Source of the DNA: JBGVMW01 sp045125095
GTDB taxonomy: Bacteria; Bacillota; Clostridia; Lachnospirales; Lachnospiraceae
Assembly: GCA_045125095.1 (NCBI GenBank)
Contig: JBGVMW010000096.1
Location: forward strand, 22,848 to 86,847
Direction of reading: 5' to 3'
Length of the DNA: 64,000 nucleotides
In this document: positions 17,070 through 26,359 of the stretch, piece after piece
Layout: each line of letters opens with the position of its first letter
Numbering within the stretch: the first letter of the stretch is position 1
Notes under the pieces: model-generated
Seen by the model: only the letters and a program-made list of their open reading frames with translations
What the model was told of the DNA's origin: nothing
Databases searched by the model: none
Program-made: the position numbers and the translations under genes

Positions 17070-17894
17070 TTAAATCTCCATAGTACGTCGATAATCTTTT
17101 TTCAGTTCTGCAAGCAGCCCTTTCATTTTTTCATAATAGACAGTTGCCTGTCCGGCTTCTCTCTGCTTCTTAGTGTCTGATAAAAATTTTCTCATCTGAC
17201 AGGTACTCTCTGCTTCTTCCAGCCTTTTCATTCGTTGTTCTGCCTCTGTTTCTAAGGATGACCAGTCACCTTCCGGTAATAACTTCATCAGCTCATGATC
17301 CTGTGATAATTTACTGCACACAATCATTTCCAACAAGGTATCCTGATGTTCGCAACAATCATAAGAAGTCCGATAATAGCGAACTGCCTCCCGGTAACAG
17401 AACAATCTTGCATAAATAGTACCAATATTGTGATAAATGGCACTCTTTTGCTCCTCTGTCAATTCACACCCCTGCAAAATATATTGGTATTCCCTCAGTG
17501 CTGCCATATACTTGTGATTAGCCAACAGCAAATCCCCCTTTGCCTTTCTCCGTTCCGGCATACCGTTTCCCATGGTATCCTTTAACAAAACAAGCAGGAT
17601 GCGCAATTCCTCCGTGGAGCAAAAACCACTCTCTCGTAGTAACACTGCCAGATATTCCGTCAACTCACCTGTTGTTCTACGGGCAGACTCTAATTTTTGT
17701 GCCAATTCCGGTAGTGCAAGTTGTTCTCTCACAAAGATTTCCAGTTCCGGTTTCATAAAGGAAGCATCCAGCACATACCAGTTGTGATATACCAGATAGC
17801 ATAACTCTTCCACAGTAAAAACATCAAACGCCATTTCTTTTATATAATAGGGCTGCTCTGCTTGTTTACCTATTATTTCGATTAACCCTGTCAT
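17070..17894 (-). CDS. TPR-like protein, third gene of unknown cluster
   Basis: The 274 residues are mainly helical. Near residues 120-200 a tetratricopeptide-like pattern is visible (LLLANHKYMAALREYQYILQ, then YHNIGTIYARLFCYREAVRYYRTSY). The C-terminus (EAEQRMKRLEEAESTCQMRKFLSDTKKQREA) looks coiled-coil. No signal peptide. Such domains are protein-protein scaffolds. It starts 1 base after the Hsp70-like gene ends and is followed after 1 base by the membrane protein, so all are tightly co-translated. Function unknown. Confidence 0.75.
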   Translation of the reverse strand: MTGLIEIIGKQAEQPYYIKEMAFDVFTVEELCYLVYHNWYVLDASFMKPELEIFVREQLALPELAQKLESARRTTGELTEYLAVLLRESGFCSTEELRILLVLLKDTMGNGMPERRKAKGDLLLANHKYMAALREYQYILQGCELTEEQKSAIYHNIGTIYARLFCYREAVRYYRTSYDCCEHQDTLLEMIVCSKLSQDHELMKLLPEGDWSSLETEAEQRMKRLEEAESTCQMRKFLSDTKKQREAGQATVYYEKMKGLLAELKKDYRRTMEI

Positions 17895-17895
17895 G

Positions 17896-19134
17896 TCACT
17901 TCTGTCCTTTCATTTCCTGAAATGGGATACTTTTTTTCCACACCTTACCGGAAGATGGAATAATCCGCCCCAATCCCATGTCTTTTATCTGAATCTGACA
18001 TATATCCGGCGCCTCACAACCAATTTGAATGTACAGCTTTGTGGATTTCTCTGGTCTTGATTCCATATCAGATAAAGGAACTGTTACCTCATTTATCATA
18101 CCATTTTTATCATAAATGCGGAATGGGATTTCGCACATTCCATCATTTAACACTTCCATTTCTTTTTGTGCATCAAACCAGCAGCTTCCGTATGGCAGCA
18201 GCTCTACTCCAGTATTTTTTTGCATACGCAAAACATTTAACTCCACTCCAAAGTCCAGTCGATATGGAGAACGGAATACAAAATGCTGTCTCTCAGAGTG
18301 ATGATACATATAAGCTGCAAAGCAGGCACCTCTCGTATAAAGATTCTGTCCCAAAAATACTCGTCTGCCTTTACAGAGGTAGTTTAAAGTTTCCGGATAC
18401 CATTTCACTTCAAAGGCTGCACCTACCAGATAAATCGTTTCCACAACCTGTCTTCCGATTGCTTTTTGCACCAGTGCTAATAAATACGCATCGTCAGTCT
18501 GTATCTCTTCGATATATTCCGTTTCAGCACTTCCATATAAGGTATTTTTCTGTTCTTGCATGGATAAAAGCCGGCAGATGCCTTGTTTTTTCTGGTAATC
18601 AATTACCAATGTCTTGTGAAGCTTTTTCTTCTGCACCTGGTACCAGTACAGACTTTCATTATAACTTTGGATATGAAGCTTGTCCTCATCAAATGCAATA
18701 TTGCCTTTTATTTTTTTCCACAGCTTCACCATCTTTTCATCCAAGGTTTCTACGGTAAATATAATTTCTGCTATTTCTTCCTTCTTTACATAGGACAACA
18801 GAATACTTAATGATTTTTTTAGAAAAATCGCTAACAATTCCGAGGATTGATATTCGTTTTCTTCTATCTGCACTGTCTGGTTGTCTAATGCTTTTGCTAA
18901 AAGAGCACTGACCATTATGCCTTCTTTACTGTCAGAAAGGCGTTTTGCTTCCTGTCCTATATACCATGACTCTGTTGCATTTTTCTTGCATAGTCTGGTT
19001 CGAATCTGATAGGAATCACCGCCTAATACCGTGCTGACAGGTACCATTTCCATTCCATTTTCAGTATAGGTAATCTGGCAATTGTCTCTGCCCAAATCAA
19101 ATCCAACCATTATTTGTCTTTTTCGTTCTGACAT
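17896..19134 (-). CDS. Degenerate Hsp70/actin-fold protein (DUF5716-like), second gene of unknown cluster
   Basis: The 412-residue protein opens with VGFDLGRDNCQITYTENG, matching the phosphate-1 loop of Hsp70/actin-fold ATPases. An IQSYNESLYWYQV helix occupies the place of the DnaK NEPTAAALAY segment, and IYLVGAAFEVKWYPETL plus NLYTRGACFAAYM resemble the adenosine motif and the helix after it. The phosphate-2 loop, DLGGGT in DnaK, reads VIDYQKKQGICRLL and lacks the glycines. About 130 C-terminal residues look beta-rich, like a substrate domain. I recall this as Pfam DUF5716 but could not check. It is likely a nucleotide-binding or pseudo-ATPase partner of its neighbours. Confidence 0.75.
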   Translation of the reverse strand: MSERKRQIMVGFDLGRDNCQITYTENGMEMVPVSTVLGGDSYQIRTRLCKKNATESWYIGQEAKRLSDSKEGIMVSALLAKALDNQTVQIEENEYQSSELLAIFLKKSLSILLSYVKKEEIAEIIFTVETLDEKMVKLWKKIKGNIAFDEDKLHIQSYNESLYWYQVQKKKLHKTLVIDYQKKQGICRLLSMQEQKNTLYGSAETEYIEEIQTDDAYLLALVQKAIGRQVVETIYLVGAAFEVKWYPETLNYLCKGRRVFLGQNLYTRGACFAAYMYHHSERQHFVFRSPYRLDFGVELNVLRMQKNTGVELLPYGSCWFDAQKEMEVLNDGMCEIPFRIYDKNGMINEVTVPLSDMESRPEKSTKLYIQIGCEAPDICQIQIKDMGLGRIIPSSGKVWKKSIPFQEMKGQK

Positions 19135-19166
19135 TTTTGCATGCGGCTCCTTTCTGTATTTTCACA

Positions 19167-22100
19167 TTACCGAATGGTAAATAACCGGTTCGATAAATAG
19201 ACTTCACGGAAATATCGGTCAGTCAGTAGCTGCAACGTGTCATAATCGTTCAGCGACAGACTCAGCAGCATGTCATTGATACAATCATATCGGGAATTTT
19301 CACCACTGGTCAATTCCTCTTTTGATGCCAGATTACTTTCTACCGGCTCTTCATTGTCTTCTGTTGTTTCTGTTATGTAATAATGAAGCTGCTCTCCTGA
19401 AAATAAAATGACTTCTTTTGAAAAAACGCCATCCATAACAGGATGCATCTCCTCCTGCACAAAGGAATCTGCCTTGTCCTTTTCGTCTAATACATAATGT
19501 ATCTTAGGATGTCTTGCTCCTGTATATTCCACGATACACTTATCCTGAAGCCAGAAGGTATTGTCTTCATCTAATGGAAGTTTAAGAAAACATGACATGA
19601 AACAATGATTCATCAGTGCTGCTCTTACTACCCGATTTCCATATGCTATCTGCTCCTTTGACAACTTGCTCTGCTCACTGTAATGCTGACACATCGCCAA
19701 TCCACATACATGAAAATCTGCTGTTTCTTCCATACAGAATGTTTCCATACTGTTCCATATCCCGTTGCTGACTGCAACTCCATCCTTCAAACAGGAAACC
19801 GCCTGATATGTATAAAATGCCCGCAGTACACTTTCTCTGCTTCCACTTTCCAAATAAAACTGAAAAATACTATCTAAATTCTCCAAATATGCACCTGTCA
19901 AAACCACCTGCATCAGAATTCGTTCTGCCAACTCCCGCACTTCAAGATTAAATTCTCTACCAGCACGGAAAATATCTGCCATCACTTTCACAGGACCGTC
20001 ATAGCAGGTTACAAGAAATGCCAGTACATGTTCGTCATATTTTCCATTTAAAAATAAATGATATGCTATTTCTAACAGCAATGGTGCATTTCCCGGATCT
20101 TCTTCTGCAATCCTGCGACTACACAAACGAAGTAATGATGCGTTTGACATATTTTCATAGCCTACTTCATGAATCCACTGATATACTGTTTCGTCAGCTC
20201 CCTGACTAATCAAATATTCCGTAACGGTCTCAAACTCATTTGGCAAAAGTTCGTCACCAGGCATTTCTAGCAACAGGAGCTCCAGTGCATCTGTACGCAT
20301 AGATACTCGATAATATTCGATCATTTCCATCATCAGCGTAATATGATGCCGTCTGCTTAATACATCCTGCTCAATCAAATATCTGGCTGATTCGATATTC
20401 GATTCTACTACTGAGCGGCAACGATTCTGCTCAAAACATCTGCACAGCGCCACACCTACGTTCATAATATTCTGACGTAATGGTATCTCCATGCAAACAC
20501 TGATTGGTATCACATCTTCTAACTCTGCTACATGATGATATGGATATCGTTTCCCTTCAAAATCTTCCAATACAATTTCGTAAGAATCCGCATAAACAGC
20601 AATCCACGCAATGTTGTGATAAACCGGAAAGCTCTCTTCGTTTTCTAAAAGACTGTGACGTACAATCACATTTCGTATCCGTTTGTTTTTCACTTCCATC
20701 ATTTTTAAGAAAGATAAATGACTCAAGGGCTCCCACATATCATTTGTAATTGTCATACCAGGAAGACATTTTTTATAAAGTTGCACCAATTCCTTTGACA
20801 ATTTCTCTCCACACAGCTGTTCACGCACATGCATCTGCATGGCAATCCGGAATCGCTCATTCAAATCCGGGTACGCTTCCCTGTAGCTACTTAAATTGCT
20901 ATATAAAATATTTTTCTTCTGTGCCGACAGTTTGCTGTCCATTGCAAAATACAAAAATATTTCCCGCTCAAACGGCTGTGCATAGCCTTCCGGAACAGAA
21001 TCTAAATAAAATTCATACAGCTTGGTGATGGCAATTCCTTTTTGCACACCTAAGCGATACCAATAAAATGCTTTTTCATCTGTACGGTTAGATTTCACCA
21101 GCATTGTGCATATCAAAGCCACAATTTCTTCGTCCTGACATTCTTTATAAAAATATTCCAGAATATCATAGATTCGTTTCGTATATATTTTTTGTCTGTG
21201 AACCAGATATAAGGTTCGCTCCCGTAATTCCTTGGTCACTCTATCCTGCTTTATCGCCCACCAGACAAGTCTCTGTGCAAACACATTGAAATCATGCATA
21301 CACAGTGCATCCTGCTCGAACGCTTGCAATGCCTCTGCATACAAAATAGGATGCATATGTCCTTTTTCACAAAACTCTTCTATATATGCATATTTTTTTG
21401 GCATATCCTGCTCAAAACGCTCATCCATGTAAAGGGTAAACCACAGCAATTCAAAATTGTCCGGATGTTCCCTGCGCAATAAAGTTATTTCTTCTAAATT
21501 TTTACGAATATGCTGCTTCCTATTGTCAAGCATGGAAGACAAATACAAATAATACGCATAATTCACATACTCATTTCGGTGAATTAATTTCCGAGCCTTT
21601 AACTCAGTCATTCTGTCAACCGCCTTGTCAATTTCCTTGTTAATAATATAAAACTGTGTCATTAACAAGATATAAAAAGGATCGTTATTATCGATGGTAT
21701 TTACGACATGGACAATATCCAGAGATTCCTTCACCCACTGGCTTCTTGATATCTCCTGCTTTTGAAATTGTAAATATTTTTTTAACAATGCCCTGTTTAC
21801 CGATTTTTTCTCCCTGCGCAGTCGTCGTTCAATTCCCCAAGGCTCTCCCTGACATACGGTTATCATATATGCCATGGATATTCTTCCGTAGGTAAAAATA
21901 ACACGTCCCATATTTTTTCCGTTATGTAATTTATCTTTATGAATAACCACTTCATATTGACAGGTTTTACCAATAAAATCATCCTCATGAAGCACCTGTT
22001 TACTACTTGAAAGAAACGCTCCCTCTACCTGAACTGCCACTTCGAGATAGCCATTGCCTTCCTTCACTAGAGGTATCTTTATCTCCTGATTTTTTTCGAT

Positions 22101-22715
22101 ACTATCAATCTCTATACTGTTGCTGTCTAAATAACAAGTAACGGAATGCTTCTGCATGACTGCTTTTAAAAATTCTTCCAATTCAAATTCTTTATCCTGT
22201 TTATTTTCTGTCAACAAGGCATAAAGCAATCTTTTTTCCTCTCCTGCACTCTTTAAGAGCTTAGAAAACTCCGGCTTATAAAAAAGTGAGGTTGCTTCTA
22301 ACCGTTCTTTTTCTGCCAGTTCCATAAACTGATACAAATTCTTTACCCTACCGTCGGAAGATGACACAACTGCACTGTCTACACTGGCAACATAAGGCAA
22401 ACTGTATTCACCACAGTCTGTCAGTAATATAAACTCTCCTTTTTCTACACTTTGTTCTTCCAAGCCTTTTGACACAAACGTATAGGAAATTTCAATCGTT
22501 TCTCCTGCAATCTCCTTCTCATGCACTTGCATACGGTGGCTGGTGGTAAATACCCGTCCGGATATTCGTTTTTTTTCTGAACCGGATATGATAAAACTGC
22601 CTTTCGCATTCTGCCCTTTTTGAACAGATAACTCAACTCTTGTCTCCGGCAGTATCAATTCCTGCTCCTGTCTTTTCATTCCGTTTTCCATATACTGTTT
22701 CCATAATTTCTGCAT
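19167..22715 (-). CDS. Very large helical-repeat protein (DUF5717-like), first gene of unknown cluster
   Basis: A cytosolic-looking protein of 1182 residues without signal peptide or clear membrane helix. Residues 1-300 look beta-rich, with possible Ig-like strands (VELSVQKGQNAKGSFIISG; GRVIFTYGRISMAYMITV). Residues 320-1050 are helical with irregular TPR/HEAT-like pairs (DPFYILLMTQFYIINKEIDKAVDRM; LLEIAYHLFLNGKYDEHVLAFL). The end has a conserved-looking DSFVQEEMHPVMDGVFSKEVILFSGE segment. I recall this as the Lachnospiraceae family DUF5717, often beside DUF5716. Promoter at 22757-22785 is a perfect consensus, implying steady expression. Start choice (22715) is weak; nearby Met codons 9 and 13 are alternatives. 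Confidence 0.75.
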   Translation of the reverse strand: MQKLWKQYMENGMKRQEQELILPETRVELSVQKGQNAKGSFIISGSEKKRISGRVFTTSHRMQVHEKEIAGETIEISYTFVSKGLEEQSVEKGEFILLTDCGEYSLPYVASVDSAVVSSSDGRVKNLYQFMELAEKERLEATSLFYKPEFSKLLKSAGEEKRLLYALLTENKQDKEFELEEFLKAVMQKHSVTCYLDSNSIEIDSIEKNQEIKIPLVKEGNGYLEVAVQVEGAFLSSSKQVLHEDDFIGKTCQYEVVIHKDKLHNGKNMGRVIFTYGRISMAYMITVCQGEPWGIERRLRREKKSVNRALLKKYLQFQKQEISRSQWVKESLDIVHVVNTIDNNDPFYILLMTQFYIINKEIDKAVDRMTELKARKLIHRNEYVNYAYYLYLSSMLDNRKQHIRKNLEEITLLRREHPDNFELLWFTLYMDERFEQDMPKKYAYIEEFCEKGHMHPILYAEALQAFEQDALCMHDFNVFAQRLVWWAIKQDRVTKELRERTLYLVHRQKIYTKRIYDILEYFYKECQDEEIVALICTMLVKSNRTDEKAFYWYRLGVQKGIAITKLYEFYLDSVPEGYAQPFEREIFLYFAMDSKLSAQKKNILYSNLSSYREAYPDLNERFRIAMQMHVREQLCGEKLSKELVQLYKKCLPGMTITNDMWEPLSHLSFLKMMEVKNKRIRNVIVRHSLLENEESFPVYHNIAWIAVYADSYEIVLEDFEGKRYPYHHVAELEDVIPISVCMEIPLRQNIMNVGVALCRCFEQNRCRSVVESNIESARYLIEQDVLSRRHHITLMMEMIEYYRVSMRTDALELLLLEMPGDELLPNEFETVTEYLISQGADETVYQWIHEVGYENMSNASLLRLCSRRIAEEDPGNAPLLLEIAYHLFLNGKYDEHVLAFLVTCYDGPVKVMADIFRAGREFNLEVRELAERILMQVVLTGAYLENLDSIFQFYLESGSRESVLRAFYTYQAVSCLKDGVAVSNGIWNSMETFCMEETADFHVCGLAMCQHYSEQSKLSKEQIAYGNRVVRAALMNHCFMSCFLKLPLDEDNTFWLQDKCIVEYTGARHPKIHYVLDEKDKADSFVQEEMHPVMDGVFSKEVILFSGEQLHYYITETTEDNEEPVESNLASKEELTSGENSRYDCINDMLLSLSLNDYDTLQLLTDRYFREVYLSNRLFTIR

Positions 22716-22756
22716 AAGAGGAACCGCTACCTTTCACGTAAATTTGCATAAAGTAT

Positions 22757-22785
22757 ATTATAACTCATAATGTGGGCAGTGTCAA
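22757..22785 (-). promoter_or_regulatory. Perfect sigma-A promoter of the unknown four-gene cluster
   Basis: TTGACA (22780-22785), exactly 17 bases, TATAAT (22757-22762) on the minus strand. The -35 box overlaps the T-tract of the terminator at 22785-22818. Leader is about 35 bases. Confidence 0.85.
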
Positions 22786-22818
22786 AAAAAGAAACAGCCG
22801 AATGGCTGTTTCTTTTTT
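22785..22818. terminator. Bidirectional terminator downstream of kinase remnant
   Basis: AAAAAAAGAAACAGCC and GGCTGTTTCTTTTTT form a near-perfect stem with a short loop (GAAT). It insulates the cluster at 15851-22715 from the accessory region. Confidence 0.85.
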
Positions 22819-22841
22819 CGTTTCTGTATTGTTTATGATTC

Positions 22842-22906
22842 GCAGAACTCACCTATGATGATGGATTTTGGTCTGCTGCCACTACGTTTTCATACGGACT
22901 GTGCTG
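22842..22906. repeat. Family C element, partial copy
   Basis: Shares GATGGATTTTGG, CTGCTGCCACTACG and TTTTCATACGGACTGTGC with the copy at 9587-9720; both terminal repeats are lost. The stop codon and last residues of the overlapping kinase gene come from it. Confidence 0.75.
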
Positions 22907-24185
22907 TTTTTACCGGCAATATAATTGCAAAATAGAACTGGTTGTCCTCATCCTTTATCACATAGTCCCCTTTATACTTTTCTATTACTCTGATAATGTT
23001 CTTTATGCCAATTCCATGATTCTCCGGCATAACAGTTTTTGTGGTTTTTATTTCTCCATTTTTACGAACAACTGGTTGGTTATATGTATTTTTCACCGAA
23101 ATAATTACCATATCATCTTCTATTTCAAATTTTATTTTGATAATTCTGCGATCCTTGCATTGTTCACATGCTTCTATTGCATTGTTTAGAAGATTCGATA
23201 AAATCGTTACCACATCTTCTTCCGCCATCTCCAATCCGGATAAGTCATTTACTCTTACCACAAATAAAATATTTTTATTGACTGCCTCATGATATTTTGT
23301 ATTTAGGATCGCATTCACAATCTTGTGATTTGTGTCAATGGCATCATTCTCTTTTATCATCGTTCCGCTCACTGTATTCATGTACTGCTCCAATTCATCA
23401 TACTGCTTCTTTTTTACTAATGCTTCTATGCACATAAGTTTATTGTTAAATTCATGTACACTTCTTTTTTTATTATCATAATTTTCTGAAATCTTTTTAT
23501 ACATCTCGGTCTGGTTCTTTACCTGGGATTCGAACAATTTCATCTCATACGACTGTACTTTTCGTTCCATAACGTCATTGAGAAAATAAAAAACTACAAT
23601 ATTCATGCCAACCAGACCAAATGCTGTCAGGAAAAGAACATTTGCCTGCTCTTTACTTTCAATAGTATGAAATGCATGAATCATGGCTGTAATGGTTGCT
23701 ATGGAAAACGTTGGAAAAATCAGGAAACGAAACCATTCAGACCCCTTTAGCATTTCTTCTTTCTTTTTGCCGAACAGTTTTTTTATCACCAATATGCAGA
23801 AAAATAATATTACTTTTCCTAATGAAACCACCAACATTCCCATTGCTTCACTGTACTGTATCTGGGTATTATCATTTATGCAAAAAGTGTTTATCACTGC
23901 ATAAGAAACATAATCCATTGCCATTAATATACCATGAAATAATACATCCATTGCAATTGCCTGCCATATTTGAATCTCTATATAAAAATACATTGCAGTT
24001 ACCCATAAACATATTATTGCTATTGTTTTCCATAACAAATAATCGCCTAACAAAGCAACCAATAGAGATGTTATGAAGGCTAAACCTGCACATGCACCAT
24101 ACTCTGCTGCTATGCTCAGTTTTCTTCTTTTCGCACCAAATGTTTCAAAAAAGATTTTACAACAAATCACCCTTAACTTTTCCAA
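22890..24185 (-). CDS. AgrC-like histidine kinase, damaged at both ends
   Basis: GHKL-type sensor kinase with about six N-terminal helices, a phosphoacceptor helix (SVHEFNNKLMCIEAL) and an ATPase domain with N-box LSNLLNNAIEACEQ and NHGIGIKNIIRV. It is clearly paralogous to the kinase at 30270-31577. Compared with that paralogue, about 14 N-terminal residues are missing: the frame opens at TTG (24185) without a ribosome site, right after a transposase fragment. The C-terminal residues (VKTAQSV) are encoded by a family C repeat. No response regulator adjoins it. Possibly a pseudogene, though 431 codons remain open. Confidence 0.7.
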   Translation of the reverse strand: MEKLRVICCKIFFETFGAKRRKLSIAAEYGACAGLAFITSLLVALLGDYLLWKTIAIICLWVTAMYFYIEIQIWQAIAMDVLFHGILMAMDYVSYAVINTFCINDNTQIQYSEAMGMLVVSLGKVILFFCILVIKKLFGKKKEEMLKGSEWFRFLIFPTFSIATITAMIHAFHTIESKEQANVLFLTAFGLVGMNIVVFYFLNDVMERKVQSYEMKLFESQVKNQTEMYKKISENYDNKKRSVHEFNNKLMCIEALVKKKQYDELEQYMNTVSGTMIKENDAIDTNHKIVNAILNTKYHEAVNKNILFVVRVNDLSGLEMAEEDVVTILSNLLNNAIEACEQCKDRRIIKIKFEIEDDMVIISVKNTYNQPVVRKNGEIKTTKTVMPENHGIGIKNIIRVIEKYKGDYVIKDEDNQFYFAIILPVKTAQSV

Positions 24186-24195
24186 ATTTATATAA

Positions 24196-24896
24196 CTAAA
24201 CCTTCAAATTCATCTTATCTGCCACCTTATTAATATAGCTTTCGGTAATTCCAAATTGTCTGTATATTTTCTTCTGTTTTCCTGTAAGACCATATTTTCT
24301 TATATAAACATTTTTTCTATTCTTTACAATAATCACTTTTTCAAGTTCACCTATTGCTGCCGGAACTGCATAATTCTTTTTATCCTTCTCTTTTCTGCTT
24401 ACTTCTTTTAACCCCTGAAAAATATAATTCCTTACAATGCTTGCTATAAACATCACATATGTTTTACTTTCCAATGAGGTCTGACTGTGTACCCGGAATG
24501 TATCATACTCCAATCCTGTTTTTAGCATTTTAAATATCTTTTCTACACTGTCCCTTTTCCGGTATAGCTCCAGTGCTTCTCCCGCTGTCATCTCTTTCGA
24601 AGTTACAATGACAAAAAAACCAAGCCTGTCTATTTCTTTCTGAATTTCATTCTCATTTCTTTTATACGATTGTAAATATCCATTACTGTCATATTTCAGT
24701 TTGAAATGCTTTTCATATGTTCTTAAATCTTCTTTTCTTCGGATTTTTTCATCAACTTTCTTCTGTAAATGTTCCTCTTTTTTCTGCATCTGTTTCAGAT
24801 ACTCGTTTCTTTCCCGTTGAAAAGAAAAAAATGCCAATTTCTTGACATTTTTTGAATTTTTTTCATATTCAGTTACATATTCAAGAAAAGTTAAGG
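24196..24896 (-). pseudogene. IS1634/IS4-like transposase, C-terminal fragment
   Basis: An uninterrupted frame of about 230 codons (first usable start TTG at 24837) carries the C-terminal half of a DDE transposase. The YRKRDSVEKIFKMLK segment is the YREK-type motif with the catalytic Glu, and FIASIVRNYIFQGL follows as in IS1634 relatives. The N-terminal half with both Asp residues is absent; the frame upstream ends at a stop beside the lipoprotein gene. The fragment therefore cannot transpose. It separates the lipoprotein operon from the damaged kinase. Confidence 0.75.
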
Positions 24897-25580
24897 TTAT
24901 TCATTTAGCACAAATTCTTCCACATTTTCATTCCATTCTAATGTAGAAATTACTTGTATCTCACCATATTCAGGTCCTATATAGGGCTGCTTATAAATCA
25001 TCAGATTACCATCACTTGTAATAGCTGCATGGGTGTCATCTTCCAATTGAATATTATCGGTTGTAATATCTTCCCACTTTGCATCTGATAATTTATACAC
25101 ATTAGCATAAGATGCACTCACTCCCTGATATACAGCAGCCCTTAACACAAACACATCTTTTTGCCCGGAACCGGTAGGGAGATAATATATTTCCACTTCA
25201 TCCCCACGATGTATTTCACTGGTCAGAATTTCTCCAGTCTCTGCCGAACACAAGGCGGTAACTGTTGTGTCTAATCCTGCCACATGGGAAGGACTTTCTA
25301 AGACAAACTCTGCCATAACCTCATTCTTATTCGGTGCTGAAAAACTACCGTAGGTTAATTTGTCCAAACGGATTTCATCTGCTGTTTGAATTTCGGCTGT
25401 TTCCATTAATTGTTCTGCCACTTGATTATGTAGTGTATCTAAATCTAATGTGGCACTATCATTTGATAAAATTACTGTCTCTGCCTGAGATGTGGTATCG
25501 TCTTTCTGGCATCCACAAAAAATAAAGGTTGTTAATGCTAATGACATAATAGCAATTATGTATTTTCGTTTCATTATCAT
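24897..25580 (-). CDS. Lipoprotein of unknown function
   Basis: The 227 residues begin with a lipoprotein signal (ALTTFIFCGC lipobox). The mature part is acidic and beta-rich, without a family I recognise. AAGGAGATAT precedes the ATG at 25580. It follows another lipoprotein gene and the ABC exporter at 26360-29325 on the same strand, so it may be an accessory or immunity-type component of that cluster. The gap to the upstream lipoprotein is 108 bases. Its stop codon is directly at the transposase fragment. Confidence 0.7.
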   Translation of the reverse strand: MIMKRKYIIAIMSLALTTFIFCGCQKDDTTSQAETVILSNDSATLDLDTLHNQVAEQLMETAEIQTADEIRLDKLTYGSFSAPNKNEVMAEFVLESPSHVAGLDTTVTALCSAETGEILTSEIHRGDEVEIYYLPTGSGQKDVFVLRAAVYQGVSASYANVYKLSDAKWEDITTDNIQLEDDTHAAITSDGNLMIYKQPYIGPEYGEIQVISTLEWNENVEEFVLNE

Positions 25581-25688
25581 ATATCTCCTTCCCTAAAGCA
25601 AATGGTAGTTGTCTGTTTATTTCATTGTCGCTGTTACTATTTGGCTATTAGAATAATATGATCGCTACTGATATAATTGCGAAATTAA

Positions 25689-26138
25689 CTATTGCTCTAG
25701 CACACTTCGCATATTAGCAATCACATACTGCCCATCTTCCTGCTGTTCCAGTGTAAAGATATAGTCCATTTCGTTTTCTCCAATCTCCAATGTCCCCACC
25801 GGAATATAATTTTCCGAATAAGTCAGCACATATTTAACTGGAACTTCTACTTTGTTGTCTCCTATTTCTTTTATCTGTTCAACATCAACGTCAATGGACT
25901 CACAAGACACCACCGTATCCACAAATGCCCTTACATATTCTCCCTTGTCCAAATTCTCTTGCCAATCCTCGTTCACATACTTCTTAATTTCCTGCACATC
26001 ATGTGTCGGTAACGTGGTTAAATATCCCTCAACCGTTTCCTGCACCGCCTTTTCTTTTGATTGCCCCACCTGACAGCCACTAAGCAACGACAGACAGCTT
26101 ATAAGCATAATGCACAATATAACTTTGATTGTTTTCAT
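25689..26138 (-). CDS. Small lipoprotein, DUF4878/NTF2-like candidate
   Basis: 149 residues with signal and lipobox LLSGC. The mature part (AVQETVEGYLTTLPTHDVQEIKKYVNEDW, then VEVPVKYVLTY and a final LEQQEDGQYVIANMRSVLEQ) has the layout of NTF2-like stress or immunity lipoproteins: a helical start, then curved strands. The family assignment is a guess. GGGGGAGGATGCA precedes the ATG. It lies 222 bases after the ABC ATPase; that gap holds a hairpin (CACCAAGA...TCTTGGTG, 26300-26336) without a clear T-tract. Confidence 0.65.
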   Translation of the reverse strand: MKTIKVILCIMLISCLSLLSGCQVGQSKEKAVQETVEGYLTTLPTHDVQEIKKYVNEDWQENLDKGEYVRAFVDTVVSCESIDVDVEQIKEIGDNKVEVPVKYVLTYSENYIPVGTLEIGENEMDYIFTLEQQEDGQYVIANMRSVLEQ

Positions 26139-26359
26139 TGCATCCTCCCCCTGTAATCATTGTAATTTAATGCTACAATATTAATGCTACAATATAAAAC
26201 CTACATCTATTCTTTATTCCATATAACCAGTTAAATGAATCCATCTTTTTGTTCTGCTTGTAATTCCTTTTCTCCAAGGCTTTGAACTGAACCTTCTTAA
26301 CACCAAGAAAAGCTTGGGATACAAGCCTCTTGGTGGAGATTAGCTCTTCTGTTGGCTAC

